Of a stretch of 64,000 bases of DNA, positions 52,372 through 61,637 are shown one piece after another (position 1 is the stretch's first letter; every line of letters starts with the position of its first letter). The notes beneath the pieces were generated by a model. It did no database searches. It saw only the letters and a program-made list of their open reading frames with translations, and was not told the DNA's origin. The translations under genes were made by a program, and so were the position numbers. Origin of the DNA: Streptococcus pseudopneumoniae (GTDB lineage: Bacteria > Bacillota > Bacilli > Lactobacillales > Streptococcaceae); assembly GCF_001074975.1 (NCBI RefSeq), contig NZ_JUUO01000127.1, positions 104,778 through 168,777 of the forward strand, written 5' to 3'.

Positions 52372-53691
52372 TTATCTACCCACTTCCTTATCAATATTCC
52401 TTTTAAAAATTTCTTCGGAGTTTTTCATCATTTCACAAAATTCATTATAAGATGAAGCCTTCTGAGGAATTTGGATAGACCATTTCTTCATCAGAGCTCC
52501 ATAGCCTGCTAGCTTACCTATCTCGTTATCAACTATCTTTTCCTTGCTTGGAAAAACAAGCCCAGCTTGTTCAGCTTCTAAAATATAAGTATAAGAAATC
52601 AGTTGGAACAAGTCCTCACGATTGATTCCCTTTTCAGTCAATTCCAGTTTTTTATATTTAGCATCTAGAACAATCTTTCGTTCTATATCATAAAAATCTG
52701 GATATACTTTTCTTTCACGATTAGAAAATACTGAAATACCTTCCGTCTTATCCTTATTTCTAGGATGGATGAACTCTTTTGGCAACAAGGTATGAACATA
52801 CTCTTCCCAAAGCCAGGCAACATCAAAAAGAATACCATGGATTTTTTGCTCTTGGTATCCTAAACCATGCTTTTCTCTATTTAGGATCATCAGGCAAAGC
52901 TCTTGTAATTTTCTGTATTCTCGAAAGTAGGCATGCCGAAGAGGTTTGGTTTGATTTAGTCTGATAATCTTAGCACGATCAGCTAATTTATAAGAGGGCG
53001 TTACTCGCACGATTTCCGCCACATTTTCCCTGCTAGTTGAGAGATTATCAAGAACTCCTCTCCCTATACTTTTCTGATTCTTAATGAATTCAATTGTGTG
53101 ACGAATCAGTTGCATGATCGAATTGTCAAAAGTAAACTCTCTTGTTTTATAGGAAACATTTCCCGTGAAAGGAAGATTTTTCTTGAGATGATTTCCTACA
53201 TCAATTACTCCCTTAACATGACTATCGTTATGAGAAAATCTCTGGTATTCCTTATAAAGGCCTTTTCGGAGAGCAGTTTGCAAATACTTAGGAAAGAGAT
53301 ACATCAAAAGTTGATAGAGTCTATCTTCGCGTAATAAAGCAACATCTAAACTAGTGAGATTGATATGAAGAACCTTTTGCAAAAGATAATGTAAAAAATA
53401 GTCATCACTTTCGTTTGAAAAGCGAGAAGAAATGGTTAATCTCTCCTGGCCATAACCCAGAAATCCAATGACATTTCCTGTCTTGATTTCCTGATTAACT
53501 GTTTCCAAAATCTTTTGGTCCTTATCCAAGTCCGGAGAATATTCTAGGTCATTTGGAAAAATAAAGATATTGTCTTCTTTAAAAAGGTTATCCAGTGTTC
53601 TGTCAAGGAGTGCTTGGCTTAGTTTGGGATATTCTGCGACAAAGTCTTCCTTAGCAATTCTATGCTGATTATCAGTTATCCGCATTATCAT
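52372..53691 (-). CDS. McrC-like subunit of modification-dependent restriction system
   Basis: 439 aa from the ATG at 53691 (other ATGs at 53706 and 53685). An N-terminal partner domain binds the McrB ring. The C-terminal nuclease domain shows the PD-(D/E)XK pattern: VYPDFYDIERKIVLDAKYKKLE (D, then LDAKYK). It overlaps the mcrB end by 20 bases, so expression is coupled. It supplies the cutting activity. Confidence 0.9.
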   Translation of the reverse strand: MIMRITDNQHRIAKEDFVAEYPKLSQALLDRTLDNLFKEDNIFIFPNDLEYSPDLDKDQKILETVNQEIKTGNVIGFLGYGQERLTISSRFSNESDDYFLHYLLQKVLHINLTSLDVALLREDRLYQLLMYLFPKYLQTALRKGLYKEYQRFSHNDSHVKGVIDVGNHLKKNLPFTGNVSYKTREFTFDNSIMQLIRHTIEFIKNQKSIGRGVLDNLSTSRENVAEIVRVTPSYKLADRAKIIRLNQTKPLRHAYFREYRKLQELCLMILNREKHGLGYQEQKIHGILFDVAWLWEEYVHTLLPKEFIHPRNKDKTEGISVFSNRERKVYPDFYDIERKIVLDAKYKKLELTEKGINREDLFQLISYTYILEAEQAGLVFPSKEKIVDNEIGKLAGYGALMKKWSIQIPQKASSYNEFCEMMKNSEEIFKRNIDKEVGR

Positions 53692-55381
53692 TCTCAACGC
53701 CTTCATTATTATCAGCTATAGACTCACTTGCTTCCTCTATACTTGTCTGATTAAATGCTTTTTTCAATGTATCCAAAGTTTCATCCTCTTCATAAGAACC
53801 CCGTAAATAATCTTCCAAAAGCGGTTTGAGGTAATCAGACCAGAGTAATTCATAGTCAAAATCTACATCCTTCAACTTAAGGAAATAACTTGGTCCGATA
53901 TGATAATGACTGTTTAATTCCTGAACGTTTTCGATAGCAGCGTTCAAGTTTCTTAGACGAGTTTTTGCTTCTTCTGCATGGATATTCAGCTCTTTATCCA
54001 ACATAGCAACTTGACTCTCGGCAGTAACTTCAACAAAACGGAAACGACGACGCATAGCAAAATCGAAGGTATCAACAGATCTGTCTATATCATTCATGGT
54101 TCCAATGATATAGACATTGTCAGGGATATAAAATTTCTCATCCGTCTCATGTAAGTTAGCATACTGAGTAGAAACACTTCCCTTTTCACTACGATAACCA
54201 GGGTCGATAGAGAAAAAGAGCTCACCAAAAATCTTAGAAATCTCACCACGATTGATTTCATCAATGATGAAAACGAATTTCTTATCTGTGTAAACCGTTG
54301 GGGATACATAATCACATAAGCCATAACTTTCTTTCATGTGATCCAAAACAATTTTTTGATAAGTTTCGTACTTTAACTTAGTCTCCTCACCCTTATATAA
54401 AAGATATACTTTTTCTTTGGTAGCAACAGGAGAATCAAACTTCACATTCCCTTGACTATTTAAACTGGCTGGAACTGAACTACGAGGGAAGAAGTATTGT
54501 CCTTGTTTTTCATTGATTGCATTCATTAGCTTAGTCCACGTTTCCTCAAAATTATCTTGTCCTCCAATCTTCTGAGCTTCTTTAGCCTTCTGGCAAAACT
54601 GCTTAAAAATACCATCTTGTAATTTAAACTCAATAGCTCCATCCCCATTTAATACCGGTCTCAATCCCTCTACAAAATCCGTATAATCATAAGATGGGTG
54701 AAACTGTACAAAGCCGATTTGATCTTCGTTTCCATCTGTTAATTCTGCAGCTATTTCTTTAGCAAGATAAGTTTTCCCAGTACCAGGTGCCCCACGGAGA
54801 ATGAGGTTTTTGGATTTTCTTAATATACCACTATAGTTAAATGAAAAATCATTCCTTAACATAGTTTCACTTTCTAATTTTTTATACTTTTTCCAATTAG
54901 GATGATTCAAAAAATAGTCATAGTCTTGAATTATGATTTCATCACTTGCACCAAATTTTATTAACTGGTTAGTCTCTTTAGTTCGATACTTAATATCTGA
55001 TGGAAACCATATTGTTTCTTGCCCCGTAAAGAAAAACCACTCCCTCTCTATATACTCTTTTTTCCAATCAACAATAATGGTATGCCCATCATCTAAAACC
55101 TCTTTAACAGTCGCCATTCCACGAATTTTCATCACAGAAACCTTTAAATCATCTTTCTTTACAAAAGGTACATTCTTCTTTTTGACATATGTGGATTTAG
55201 CAAATAAAACGTCACCTGGTTTAATTTTATTAAACAACTTTAACATTCTTTGATACTGTTTATTTTCCTCGTTATTATGCCATCCTAATTCCCACTTTCC
55301 TTCTTTCATAAAATATTCAAGATAATCATCATCACCAAATTTTGTACCAACAAAAAAATAGTTATTTTGTTCACTGTTCAT
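53672..55381 (-). CDS. McrB-like AAA+ GTPase with N-terminal modified-base sensor domain
   Basis: 569 aa from the ATG at 55381 (AAAGGAG 8 bases upstream; a GTG at 55405 is also in frame). The C-terminal AAA+ domain has Walker A GAPGTGKT (197-204), the McrB motif VFIIDEINRGEISKIFGELF, and the sensor IIGTMNDIDRSVDTFDFAMRRRFRF. The N-terminal 130 residues (FFVGTKFGDD...WELGWHNNEE...GDVLFAKS) look like an EVE/PUA-type domain that reads modified bases. With McrC it should cut modified DNA. Confidence 0.88.
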   Translation of the reverse strand: MNSEQNNYFFVGTKFGDDDYLEYFMKEGKWELGWHNNEENKQYQRMLKLFNKIKPGDVLFAKSTYVKKKNVPFVKKDDLKVSVMKIRGMATVKEVLDDGHTIIVDWKKEYIEREWFFFTGQETIWFPSDIKYRTKETNQLIKFGASDEIIIQDYDYFLNHPNWKKYKKLESETMLRNDFSFNYSGILRKSKNLILRGAPGTGKTYLAKEIAAELTDGNEDQIGFVQFHPSYDYTDFVEGLRPVLNGDGAIEFKLQDGIFKQFCQKAKEAQKIGGQDNFEETWTKLMNAINEKQGQYFFPRSSVPASLNSQGNVKFDSPVATKEKVYLLYKGEETKLKYETYQKIVLDHMKESYGLCDYVSPTVYTDKKFVFIIDEINRGEISKIFGELFFSIDPGYRSEKGSVSTQYANLHETDEKFYIPDNVYIIGTMNDIDRSVDTFDFAMRRRFRFVEVTAESQVAMLDKELNIHAEEAKTRLRNLNAAIENVQELNSHYHIGPSYFLKLKDVDFDYELLWSDYLKPLLEDYLRGSYEEDETLDTLKKAFNQTSIEEASESIADNNEGVENDNADN

Positions 55382-55478
55382 TTGAATACTCCTTTTTACT
55401 TTCACAAGTAAGTTCTATTAATATATAGTTCATCTCTAGCATATCATATCCTATAGAAAAAGAAAAGAAATTCTAAAC

Positions 55479-55524
55479 AAAAAGCCCAGTGTTAGGAGCT
55501 TTAATATCTCATAACACTAGACTT
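55479..55524 (-). terminator. Terminator of the leu operon
   Basis: On the - strand AGTCTAGTGTTA pairs with TAACACTGGGCT (two G-U), then TTTTTG. Lies 11 bases beyond the YrdC-like gene. Confidence 0.75.
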
Positions 55525-55534
55525 CTTTTCAATC

Positions 55535-56314
55535 TTAATAATACTCTCCCTGACGGTAGTCCCATGAGTTAAAGGTGTCTGACAGGTGCATCATAATCTT
55601 ATCAATGTCAAGCCCTTTACGGATTACAACTGGAGCTGGTGAAGTTGAGCGTGCTCCTCCTTGTTCTGGGATGAGTTGGCCATCTTTATCGACCATAGAG
55701 ACCATCACACCTTGCTCGTAGCGAGTTTCAATCGTTTTGTCAGGTTGGATGGATGCCACATAGTCGTCTGCTTCGATGACAAGGTCAACTGCTCCTTCGA
55801 TACGTTCTCCGATTCCTTCCACCTTACCACGATTTCCTTTTCCAGATGGGTTTGCAGATGAAGCGTAGACCATCTTGCCTTCTTCCCAAAGTTTGGCAGC
55901 CAATTGTTCACCAGCTTTACCAAACTTGATAACGAAACAGCTAGTTCCACGAACATCAGTCATCAGTTCTTCACGGCCATCACCGTATGCTTTGAGTTTT
56001 TCAAAGGCTTCTGGTTTCCAAGGAAGGATACAGCCAAGAAGAATATCTTCATCCCAATGTTTTTGGTAAAAGTCTTCAATTTCTGGATTGAGTTGTGCTA
56101 AAGCGCGAAGTTCATCCATGCTACCGCAGAGAACAACACCTGGCTTGTTACGATTACGCTCTTTAGCTGCGAACTTACGCTCAAGTCCTGCCTTATCGCT
56201 CGTCATGATGATGTAGCCAACTTTGGTAGGGCAAACGATACAACCGCCCTCACCTTTTAGAATATCATAGCCTTCTTGTGAAAGTGTTCCGTTCCATTGA
56301 ATGTGTTTTGTCAT
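55535..56314 (-). CDS. YrdC/Sua5-domain protein
   Basis: 259 aa. The N-terminal YrdC-like domain (GYDILKGEGGCIVCPTKVGYIIMTSD; AKERNRNKPGVVLC; SSANPSGKGNRG) fits the ATP/threonine-binding fold of Sua5/YciO. A separate Sua5 for tRNA t6A is expected elsewhere in the genome, and the gene sits at the end of the leu operon, so its substrate is open. It follows leuD after 27 bases. Confidence 0.82.
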   Translation of the reverse strand: MTKHIQWNGTLSQEGYDILKGEGGCIVCPTKVGYIIMTSDKAGLERKFAAKERNRNKPGVVLCGSMDELRALAQLNPEIEDFYQKHWDEDILLGCILPWKPEAFEKLKAYGDGREELMTDVRGTSCFVIKFGKAGEQLAAKLWEEGKMVYASSANPSGKGNRGKVEGIGERIEGAVDLVIEADDYVASIQPDKTIETRYEQGVMVSMVDKDGQLIPEQGGARSTSPAPVVIRKGLDIDKIMMHLSDTFNSWDYRQGEYY

Positions 56315-56341
56315 AGTTCTATTTCCTTTTCTAATTTTCTT

Positions 56342-56935
56342 CTAATCCTGCCAGTAGGCTGGTCGTTGTTTTTCATAAGCAGCAATCAAATCTTCATACT
56401 GCAAGGTAATACCGATATCATCCAAACCATTTAAGAGCTTGTGTTTCCACTCGCTATCAATATCAAAAGTGAATTCTCCAACTGGTGAGATGATTTTTTG
56501 TTGTTCCAAGTCCACAGTTATCTGGTCACTTGGTTGTAGCTGGGATAATTTCTCTCTAACTTCTCTGGGCTGAACAATGGGCAACATACCATTATTGAGT
56601 TCATTATTGTAATGAATATCCCCAAAAGACCCTGCAATCACGACCTTAAAACCATAGTCCGCTAGAGCCCAAGCTGCATGCTCCCTCGAAGATCCTGCGC
56701 CAAAGTTATCCCCTGAGATGAGAATGCTAGCTTTCCGATATTCAGGTCGGTTAAAGACAAAGTCTGGGTCCTCGGTGTACTTGTCATCCAGATAACGCCA
56801 AGCATACATGAGGTACTTACCAAAGCCTTTTTTATCAATTAACTTGAGAAACTGCTTGGGAAGGATTTGGTCAGTATCAATGTTATCATTCATGAGAGGA
56901 ACAGTCGTTCCCGTATAAACTGTAAATTTCTCCAT
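56342..56935 (-). CDS. leuD: 3-isopropylmalate dehydratase small subunit
   Basis: 197 aa, full length. [17 protein letters not shown] and [19 protein letters not shown] are the swivel-domain signature (FGCGSSREHA type). With LeuC it isomerises 2- to 3-isopropylmalate. It starts 9 bases after leuC. Confidence 0.97.
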   Translation of the reverse strand: MEKFTVYTGTTVPLMNDNIDTDQILPKQFLKLIDKKGFGKYLMYAWRYLDDKYTEDPDFVFNRPEYRKASILISGDNFGAGSSREHAAWALADYGFKVVIAGSFGDIHYNNELNNGMLPIVQPREVREKLSQLQPSDQITVDLEQQKIISPVGEFTFDIDSEWKHKLLNGLDDIGITLQYEDLIAAYEKQRPAYWQD

Positions 56936-56944
56936 ATCCTCTCC

Positions 56945-58327
56945 TTACTGGGCTTCTGGCATTTTCCGAACATCTACAAAGCGCCCTGCGATAGCTGCCG
57001 CAGCTGCCATGGCTGGACTGCAGAGATGGGTCTTAGCACCAAATCCCTGTCTGTCTTCAAAGTTGCGATTGCTGGTTGAGGCGCAGTGGACACCATCAGG
57101 TACCTTGTCAGGATTCATCCCTAGGCACATGGAGCAACCTGGTTCTCTCCACTCAAAGCCAGCATCTAGAAAGACCTTGTCTAAACCCAACTTCTCAGCA
57201 GCTCGTTTCACAGGACGAGAGCCTGGTACTACGATTGCTGTTAGGTTGGGAGCAATTTTCTTCCCTTTAACAAATCTCGCAGCCAGCTGTAAATCGCTGA
57301 GACGAGCATTGGTACAAGACCCGATAAAAATATAACCTAGTTCAATGTCCTCTGGCTTTTGACCAGGCTCCAAGTTCATGTAATTGTAGGCTCGCTCATC
57401 ATTCATATCCTTAATTTCTGGGAAGCTGCTGTCAAAGTCAACCCCCATAGCAGGATTGGTTCCCCAGGTAACCATAGGAGCTAGGTCAGAAACATCCATC
57501 CGGATAACCTTATCGTAAACGGCATCATCATCACTGACAATCGTTTTCCAATCCGCCACAGCCTCTTCGAAGTCCTTTGGAACACATTCTCGTCCCTTGA
57601 GATAGTCATAAGTGATCTGATCTGGATTCATGATACCCATCTTAGATCCAAACTCAATGGACATATTGCAAATGGTCATTCGCTCTTCCATGCTCAGTGC
57701 ATCAATGGCTTGTCCACGATATTCCACGATATAACCAACACCACAGGCAACGCCGTACTTGGCAATCAAGGCGAGAATATAATCCTTGGAATAAACTCCT
57801 TTTTGAGGAACACCTGTGAATTCTACCAGCATTTTCTTGGGTTTGACCTGCCAGAGTGTCTGTGTAGCAAAGACATGCTCCACCTCACTGGTCCCAATTC
57901 CAAAGGCGATAGCTCCGAAAGCTCCGTGGGTTGCTGTATGACTATCCCCACAGACGATGAATTTTCCTGGTTGGGTCCGCCCTGTTTCAGGTCCAACCAT
58001 ATGAACAATACCCTGCTTTTCAGAACCGTGGGCCGCATGCTCAATCCCAAACTCCTCAACATTTTCAGCCAGCTTATCAATTTGAGCCTTGGAAATTACA
58101 TCTCGAATATCATAGATATTGACCGTCGGGACGTTGTGGTCAAAGGTTCCAAATGTCAAGTCTGGTCGTCTCAATCTGCGTCCTGCATCTCTTAATCCTT
58201 GAAAAGCCTGAGGACTGGTCACCTCGTGAATATAGTGCTGGTCCACATACATGAGTTGGGGCTGCCCCTCTTCTCCTGTGATGACATGGCGGTCCCATAA
58301 TTTATCAAAAATCGATTTTCCTGCCAT
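56945..58327 (-). CDS. leuC: 3-isopropylmalate dehydratase large subunit
   Basis: 460 aa, aconitase family. The three 4Fe-4S cysteines are in FIGSCTNAR and [32 protein letters not shown] and [14 protein letters not shown] are present. It carries the active cluster of the LeuCD enzyme. Confidence 0.97.
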   Translation of the reverse strand: MAGKSIFDKLWDRHVITGEEGQPQLMYVDQHYIHEVTSPQAFQGLRDAGRRLRRPDLTFGTFDHNVPTVNIYDIRDVISKAQIDKLAENVEEFGIEHAAHGSEKQGIVHMVGPETGRTQPGKFIVCGDSHTATHGAFGAIAFGIGTSEVEHVFATQTLWQVKPKKMLVEFTGVPQKGVYSKDYILALIAKYGVACGVGYIVEYRGQAIDALSMEERMTICNMSIEFGSKMGIMNPDQITYDYLKGRECVPKDFEEAVADWKTIVSDDDAVYDKVIRMDVSDLAPMVTWGTNPAMGVDFDSSFPEIKDMNDERAYNYMNLEPGQKPEDIELGYIFIGSCTNARLSDLQLAARFVKGKKIAPNLTAIVVPGSRPVKRAAEKLGLDKVFLDAGFEWREPGCSMCLGMNPDKVPDGVHCASTSNRNFEDRQGFGAKTHLCSPAMAAAAAIAGRFVDVRKMPEAQ

Positions 58328-58330
58328 CCA

Positions 58331-58600
58331 TTACCTCCAAATAACATATAAGGCTACTAGTGTGGTCACCATCCCAAGAAACCAAACTGTTTTAAAGTAC
58401 CATTTTCTAGTCTTGTGGTGAAAGGTCATTCCTGCTAACCAAGCACCAAATCCAGCACAAGTAAAGGCTAAAATGAGTAAGATTTTCTCTGGAATGCGCC
58501 ACGTACGTCTCCTTGCCTTGGATTTGTCAATGCCATAAATCAAGAAAACCATGACATTCCAAATCAAAAGGGCTAGAGTAATTTTTTCGTCTAACTTCAT
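58331..58600 (-). CDS. DUF1294 membrane protein
   Basis: 89 aa with two to three membrane segments (LALLIWNVMVFLIYGI; LLILAFTCAGFGAWLAGM; VWFLGMVTTLVALYVIW) and a basic loop DKSKARRRTWRIPEK, the DUF1294 signature. It sits inside the leucine operon between leuC and leuB, overlapping leuB by 4 bases. Function unknown; a leucine-related role is only suggested by position. Confidence 0.85.
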   Translation of the reverse strand: MKLDEKITLALLIWNVMVFLIYGIDKSKARRRTWRIPEKILLILAFTCAGFGAWLAGMTFHHKTRKWYFKTVWFLGMVTTLVALYVIWR

Positions 58601-59634
58601 AATCTTGCAATAATAGCTTCCGTCATTTCCTTGGTCGAAGCCTGTCCTCCTATATCTCTCGTTAAAATGCCAGCAGCTAGTGCACTCTCCACAGCTTGTT
58701 CGATACGCTCTGCATCCTCATAACGTCCAAAACTATCTCTCAGCATCATGGCAACTGATAAAATCATGGAAATAGGATTGGCAATTCCTTGACCTGCAAT
58801 ATCTGGAGCTGAACCGTGAATGGGCTCATAAAGGCTTGGTCCATTTTCAGAATGACTGGCTGATGGCATGACCCCAAGTGTGCCAGATAGGACGCTTGAT
58901 TCATCCGAGAGAATATCTCCGAAAAGATTCTCCGTTACAATAACATCAAACTTAGCAGGATTGGTAATCATAAGCATGGCAGCTGAGTCCACTAACTGGT
59001 GTTCCAAGGTCACATCTGGAAAATCCTGTGCGACCTTCTCAGCTACTCTACGCCAGAGTTTTGATGTTGCCAACACATTTTGTTTATCGATGCTGGTAAG
59101 GATTTTTCTCCGACTTCTTGCAATTTCAAAGGCCTTTCGAATAATTCGCTCCACTTCCTCATAGCTATAATCGTTGATATCACGCGCTTTTCGCTTTTCA
59201 AGAATATGATCTCCAAAGTAAATTCCGCCAGTCAACTCCCGCACCACAACAAAGTCTACACCAGCAATTCGTTCTGGTTTGAGAGGTGACAAATGCTTAA
59301 GATTCTCAAAAATCTTAACTGGGCGAATATTGGCATAAAGATTGAGTTCCTTACGGAGAGCCAGCAGTCCTTGTTCAGGCCGAATAACTGCCCCATCATA
59401 CTGGGGACTACCGATAGCTGCTAGGAGAATGGCATCTGCTTCTCTACTTGCCTTGAGGGTTTCATCAGGTAAGGGATGCCCTGCGACATCTATACCTGCA
59501 CCGCCAAAAGGTTGTCTGTCTATCTCATAATCAAAGTCTGTTTTTTTAGCTAAAGCTTCCAGAACATCTAAACCGGCCTCCATGATTTCTGGACCGATTC
59601 CGTCCCCTGCTAGAGCTACTATTTTCTTTGTCAT
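58597..59634 (-). CDS. leuB: 3-isopropylmalate dehydrogenase
   Basis: 345 aa. GDGIGPEIM at the start, LLAAIGSPQYD, LAREL-type VVRELTGGIYFG, and the metal/substrate DILSDESSVLSGTLGVMPSAS. It oxidises 3-isopropylmalate with NAD. It starts 11 bases beyond leuA. Confidence 0.97.
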   Translation of the reverse strand: MTKKIVALAGDGIGPEIMEAGLDVLEALAKKTDFDYEIDRQPFGGAGIDVAGHPLPDETLKASREADAILLAAIGSPQYDGAVIRPEQGLLALRKELNLYANIRPVKIFENLKHLSPLKPERIAGVDFVVVRELTGGIYFGDHILEKRKARDINDYSYEEVERIIRKAFEIARSRRKILTSIDKQNVLATSKLWRRVAEKVAQDFPDVTLEHQLVDSAAMLMITNPAKFDVIVTENLFGDILSDESSVLSGTLGVMPSASHSENGPSLYEPIHGSAPDIAGQGIANPISMILSVAMMLRDSFGRYEDAERIEQAVESALAAGILTRDIGGQASTKEMTEAIIARL

Positions 59635-59645
59635 AGCATTCTCCT

Positions 59646-61208
59646 TTACAAACTAGGCATGTCACGGTAGGAAACACTTCTTCCCATCTCACCAGCATTC
59701 TCCTTTTGAACAAAGGTATTAGCATTGATGTAGGCAATAGCCGAAGCTTTCAACACATCAAAGTCCAGACCTGCTGCATTAAAGATGGTCTCTGTATCTC
59801 TATTTTCAACAGTGACCAAAACCCGAGCTTGAGCATCGATTCCATCCGTTACAGCATCAATAGTGTAGGACACCAAGCGAACAGATTGATTAAAGAACTT
59901 ATCAATAGCGTTAAAGATTGCTTCAACGGAACCTTGCCCTGTCGCATTAAACTCAACCTTCTCACCATCCATATTAGCTAGGCTAACGAGCGCTTCGATG
60001 TCATTATCAGCATGAGTTTGCAGTTGTAAATCATCAAAGTGGAAGCCTTCTGGATTTTCAACCATGGTGCCAGCTACCATAGCTCGAATATCTGCATCTG
60101 TTATTTCTTGTTTCTTGTCGGCCAGTGCCTTGAACTTAGCGAAGAGTGGCTTGATGTCCTCTTCTGTAAAGTCTAGGGCTAATTCTCTTAGTTTCTCGAC
60201 AAAGGCATGGCGACCTGACAATTTTCCAAGTGGGAGGCTATTACTCTTGACACCGACCAATTCAGGAGTGATTATCTCATAAGTGAGAGGATTTTTAAGG
60301 ACTCCATCTTGGTGAATACCAGACTCGTGGGAGAAGGCATTACCACCAACCACAGCCTTGTTTTTAGGAACTGGAATACCAGAGAAGCGAGAAACCATTT
60401 CAGACGTATTCATTGTTTCATCCAAAACAATATCACTAGTTGCTTGGAAGAAATCCTCACGAATCTTCAAAGCAACAGCTACTTCTTCAAGAGCAACATT
60501 ACCTGCGCGTTCACCGATACCATTAATAGTTCCCTGGACACGTCCAGCACCGTGTTTAATTGCTATCAAAGTATTTGCAGTTGCCATACCGAGATCATCG
60601 TGACAGTGAACACCAAAGACAACTTTATGATCTGATTTAATATTTTCAGTCAAGTGATCAAAGATACGTGCAAACTCTTCTGGAGTCGTAAAGCCAACTG
60701 TGTCAGGGATATTGATATAAGATGCACCTGCATCGACCGCTGTTTGAACAACTTGTAAGAGGAAATCCAACTCTGTTCTAGTCGCATCTTCAGGAGAGAA
60801 TTCGACGATTTCAAACTTAGAACGTGCGTAAGAAACATGTTCCTTGATGGCTTCTAAAATCTCTTCCTTGCTCTTATTGAGCTTATACTTGCGGTGAATC
60901 GGACTAGTAGCGATAAAGACATGAATTTGTGGATACTTGGCATCCTTAAGAGCCTCATAACAAGCATCAATATCAGATTTTACAGAACGAGCTAATCCTG
61001 TCACTGCTGTTTTTTTCATGGCTCTAGCAATTTCTTGAACGGCTATAAATGAATCTGGACTAGCAGCTGGAAAACCAGCTTCAATTACAGAAATTCCCCA
61101 TTTCTCCAGCTGTCTTGCAATGGAAACTTTTTCCTTTATTGAGAAGTTAACACCAGGTGTTTGTTCCCCATCACGAAGGCTTGTATCAAAAAATTCAACT
61201 TTACGCAT
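59646..61208 (-). CDS. leuA: 2-isopropylmalate synthase
   Basis: 520 aa. DTSLRDGEQTPGV (residues 8-20) with the metal Asp, HCHDDLGMATANT, GGNAFSHESGIHQDGVLK, then the C-terminal regulatory domain that binds leucine (feedback control). First gene of the operon; AAAGGGGAAATC before the ATG. Confidence 0.98.
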   Translation of the reverse strand: MRKVEFFDTSLRDGEQTPGVNFSIKEKVSIARQLEKWGISVIEAGFPAASPDSFIAVQEIARAMKKTAVTGLARSVKSDIDACYEALKDAKYPQIHVFIATSPIHRKYKLNKSKEEILEAIKEHVSYARSKFEIVEFSPEDATRTELDFLLQVVQTAVDAGASYINIPDTVGFTTPEEFARIFDHLTENIKSDHKVVFGVHCHDDLGMATANTLIAIKHGAGRVQGTINGIGERAGNVALEEVAVALKIREDFFQATSDIVLDETMNTSEMVSRFSGIPVPKNKAVVGGNAFSHESGIHQDGVLKNPLTYEIITPELVGVKSNSLPLGKLSGRHAFVEKLRELALDFTEEDIKPLFAKFKALADKKQEITDADIRAMVAGTMVENPEGFHFDDLQLQTHADNDIEALVSLANMDGEKVEFNATGQGSVEAIFNAIDKFFNQSVRLVSYTIDAVTDGIDAQARVLVTVENRDTETIFNAAGLDFDVLKASAIAYINANTFVQKENAGEMGRSVSYRDMPSL

Positions 61209-61237
61209 AAGATTTCCCCTTTTCCAAATGTGGTTTT

Positions 61238-61273
61238 AAAAAAACATCTCGCTCAGAATTCCAAGCGAGATGT
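61238..61273 (-). terminator. leu attenuator terminator
   Basis: On the - strand ACATCTCGCT, loop TGGAATTCTG, AGCGAGATGT, followed by TTTTTTT. It lies between the leader peptide and leuA and should stop transcription when leucine is plentiful. Confidence 0.85.
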
Positions 61274-61320
61274 TGATTTACTCCCGCTTGGTAAGCCAAA
61301 CAGGACTAATGCTTTTTGCA

Positions 61321-61374
61321 CTAGCCCGAGTACCTCAACAACAAAGCAAATTGATTAAACTTAGCTGTTTTCAT
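61321..61374 (-). CDS. leuL: leu operon leader peptide
   Basis: 17 residues, MKTAKFNQFALLLRYSG, with three consecutive Leu codons (TTG x3) and a AAGGAGAAAG ribosome site. Ribosome stalling on these at low leucine would favour an antiterminator over the hairpin at 61244-61273. The TAG stop lies 48 bases before the terminator stem. Confidence 0.8.
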   Translation of the reverse strand: MKTAKFNQFALLLRYSG

Positions 61375-61410
61375 GTTTGACTTTCTCCTTCGTTTGATAT
61401 CTTGTTTAGT

Positions 61411-61439
61411 ATTTTAGCATAGACAAAAGCGCTTGTCAA
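61411..61439 (-). promoter_or_regulatory. leu operon promoter
   Basis: On the - strand TTGACA (61434-61439), 17-base spacer, TGC-TAAAAT (61411-61416). Confidence 0.8.
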
Positions 61440-61451
61440 GAAAAAATCAAA

Positions 61452-61466
61452 TATTTTCTGAAAATT
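61452..61466. promoter_or_regulatory. CodY box upstream of the leu promoter
   Basis: TATTTTCTGAAAATT matches the CodY consensus AATTTTCWGAAAATT at 14 of 15 positions and lies just upstream of the -35. CodY with branched-chain amino acids should repress the operon. Confidence 0.75.
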
Positions 61467-61513
61467 TCTTCAGTAGAGAATATTTCGCTAATTGAAAGTT
61501 ATTGAAAAAATAT

Positions 61514-61630
61514 TGATACTCAATGAAAATCAAAGAGCAAACTAGGAAGCTAGCCGCAGGTTACTCAAAGCACTGCTTTAAGGTTGCAAATGGAATCTGA
61601 CGTGATTTGAAGAGATTTTCGAAGAGTATG
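61514..61630 (-). repeat. BOX-type repeat, copy 3
   Basis: TACTCAATGAAAATCAAAGA at the left end, GCTAGCCGCAGGTTACTC, TCTGACGTGATTTGAAGAGA and CGAAGAGTAT at the right end. Between the CodY box and the MmcQ gene. Confidence 0.85.
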
Positions 61631-61637
61631 AAATGTT

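Noticed and set aside
61209..61440. T-box leader upstream of leuA
   Set aside because: No T-box sequence (AGGGTGGNACCGCG-like) or specifier loop is present; the three Leu codons in a short frame fit ribosome-mediated attenuation better.
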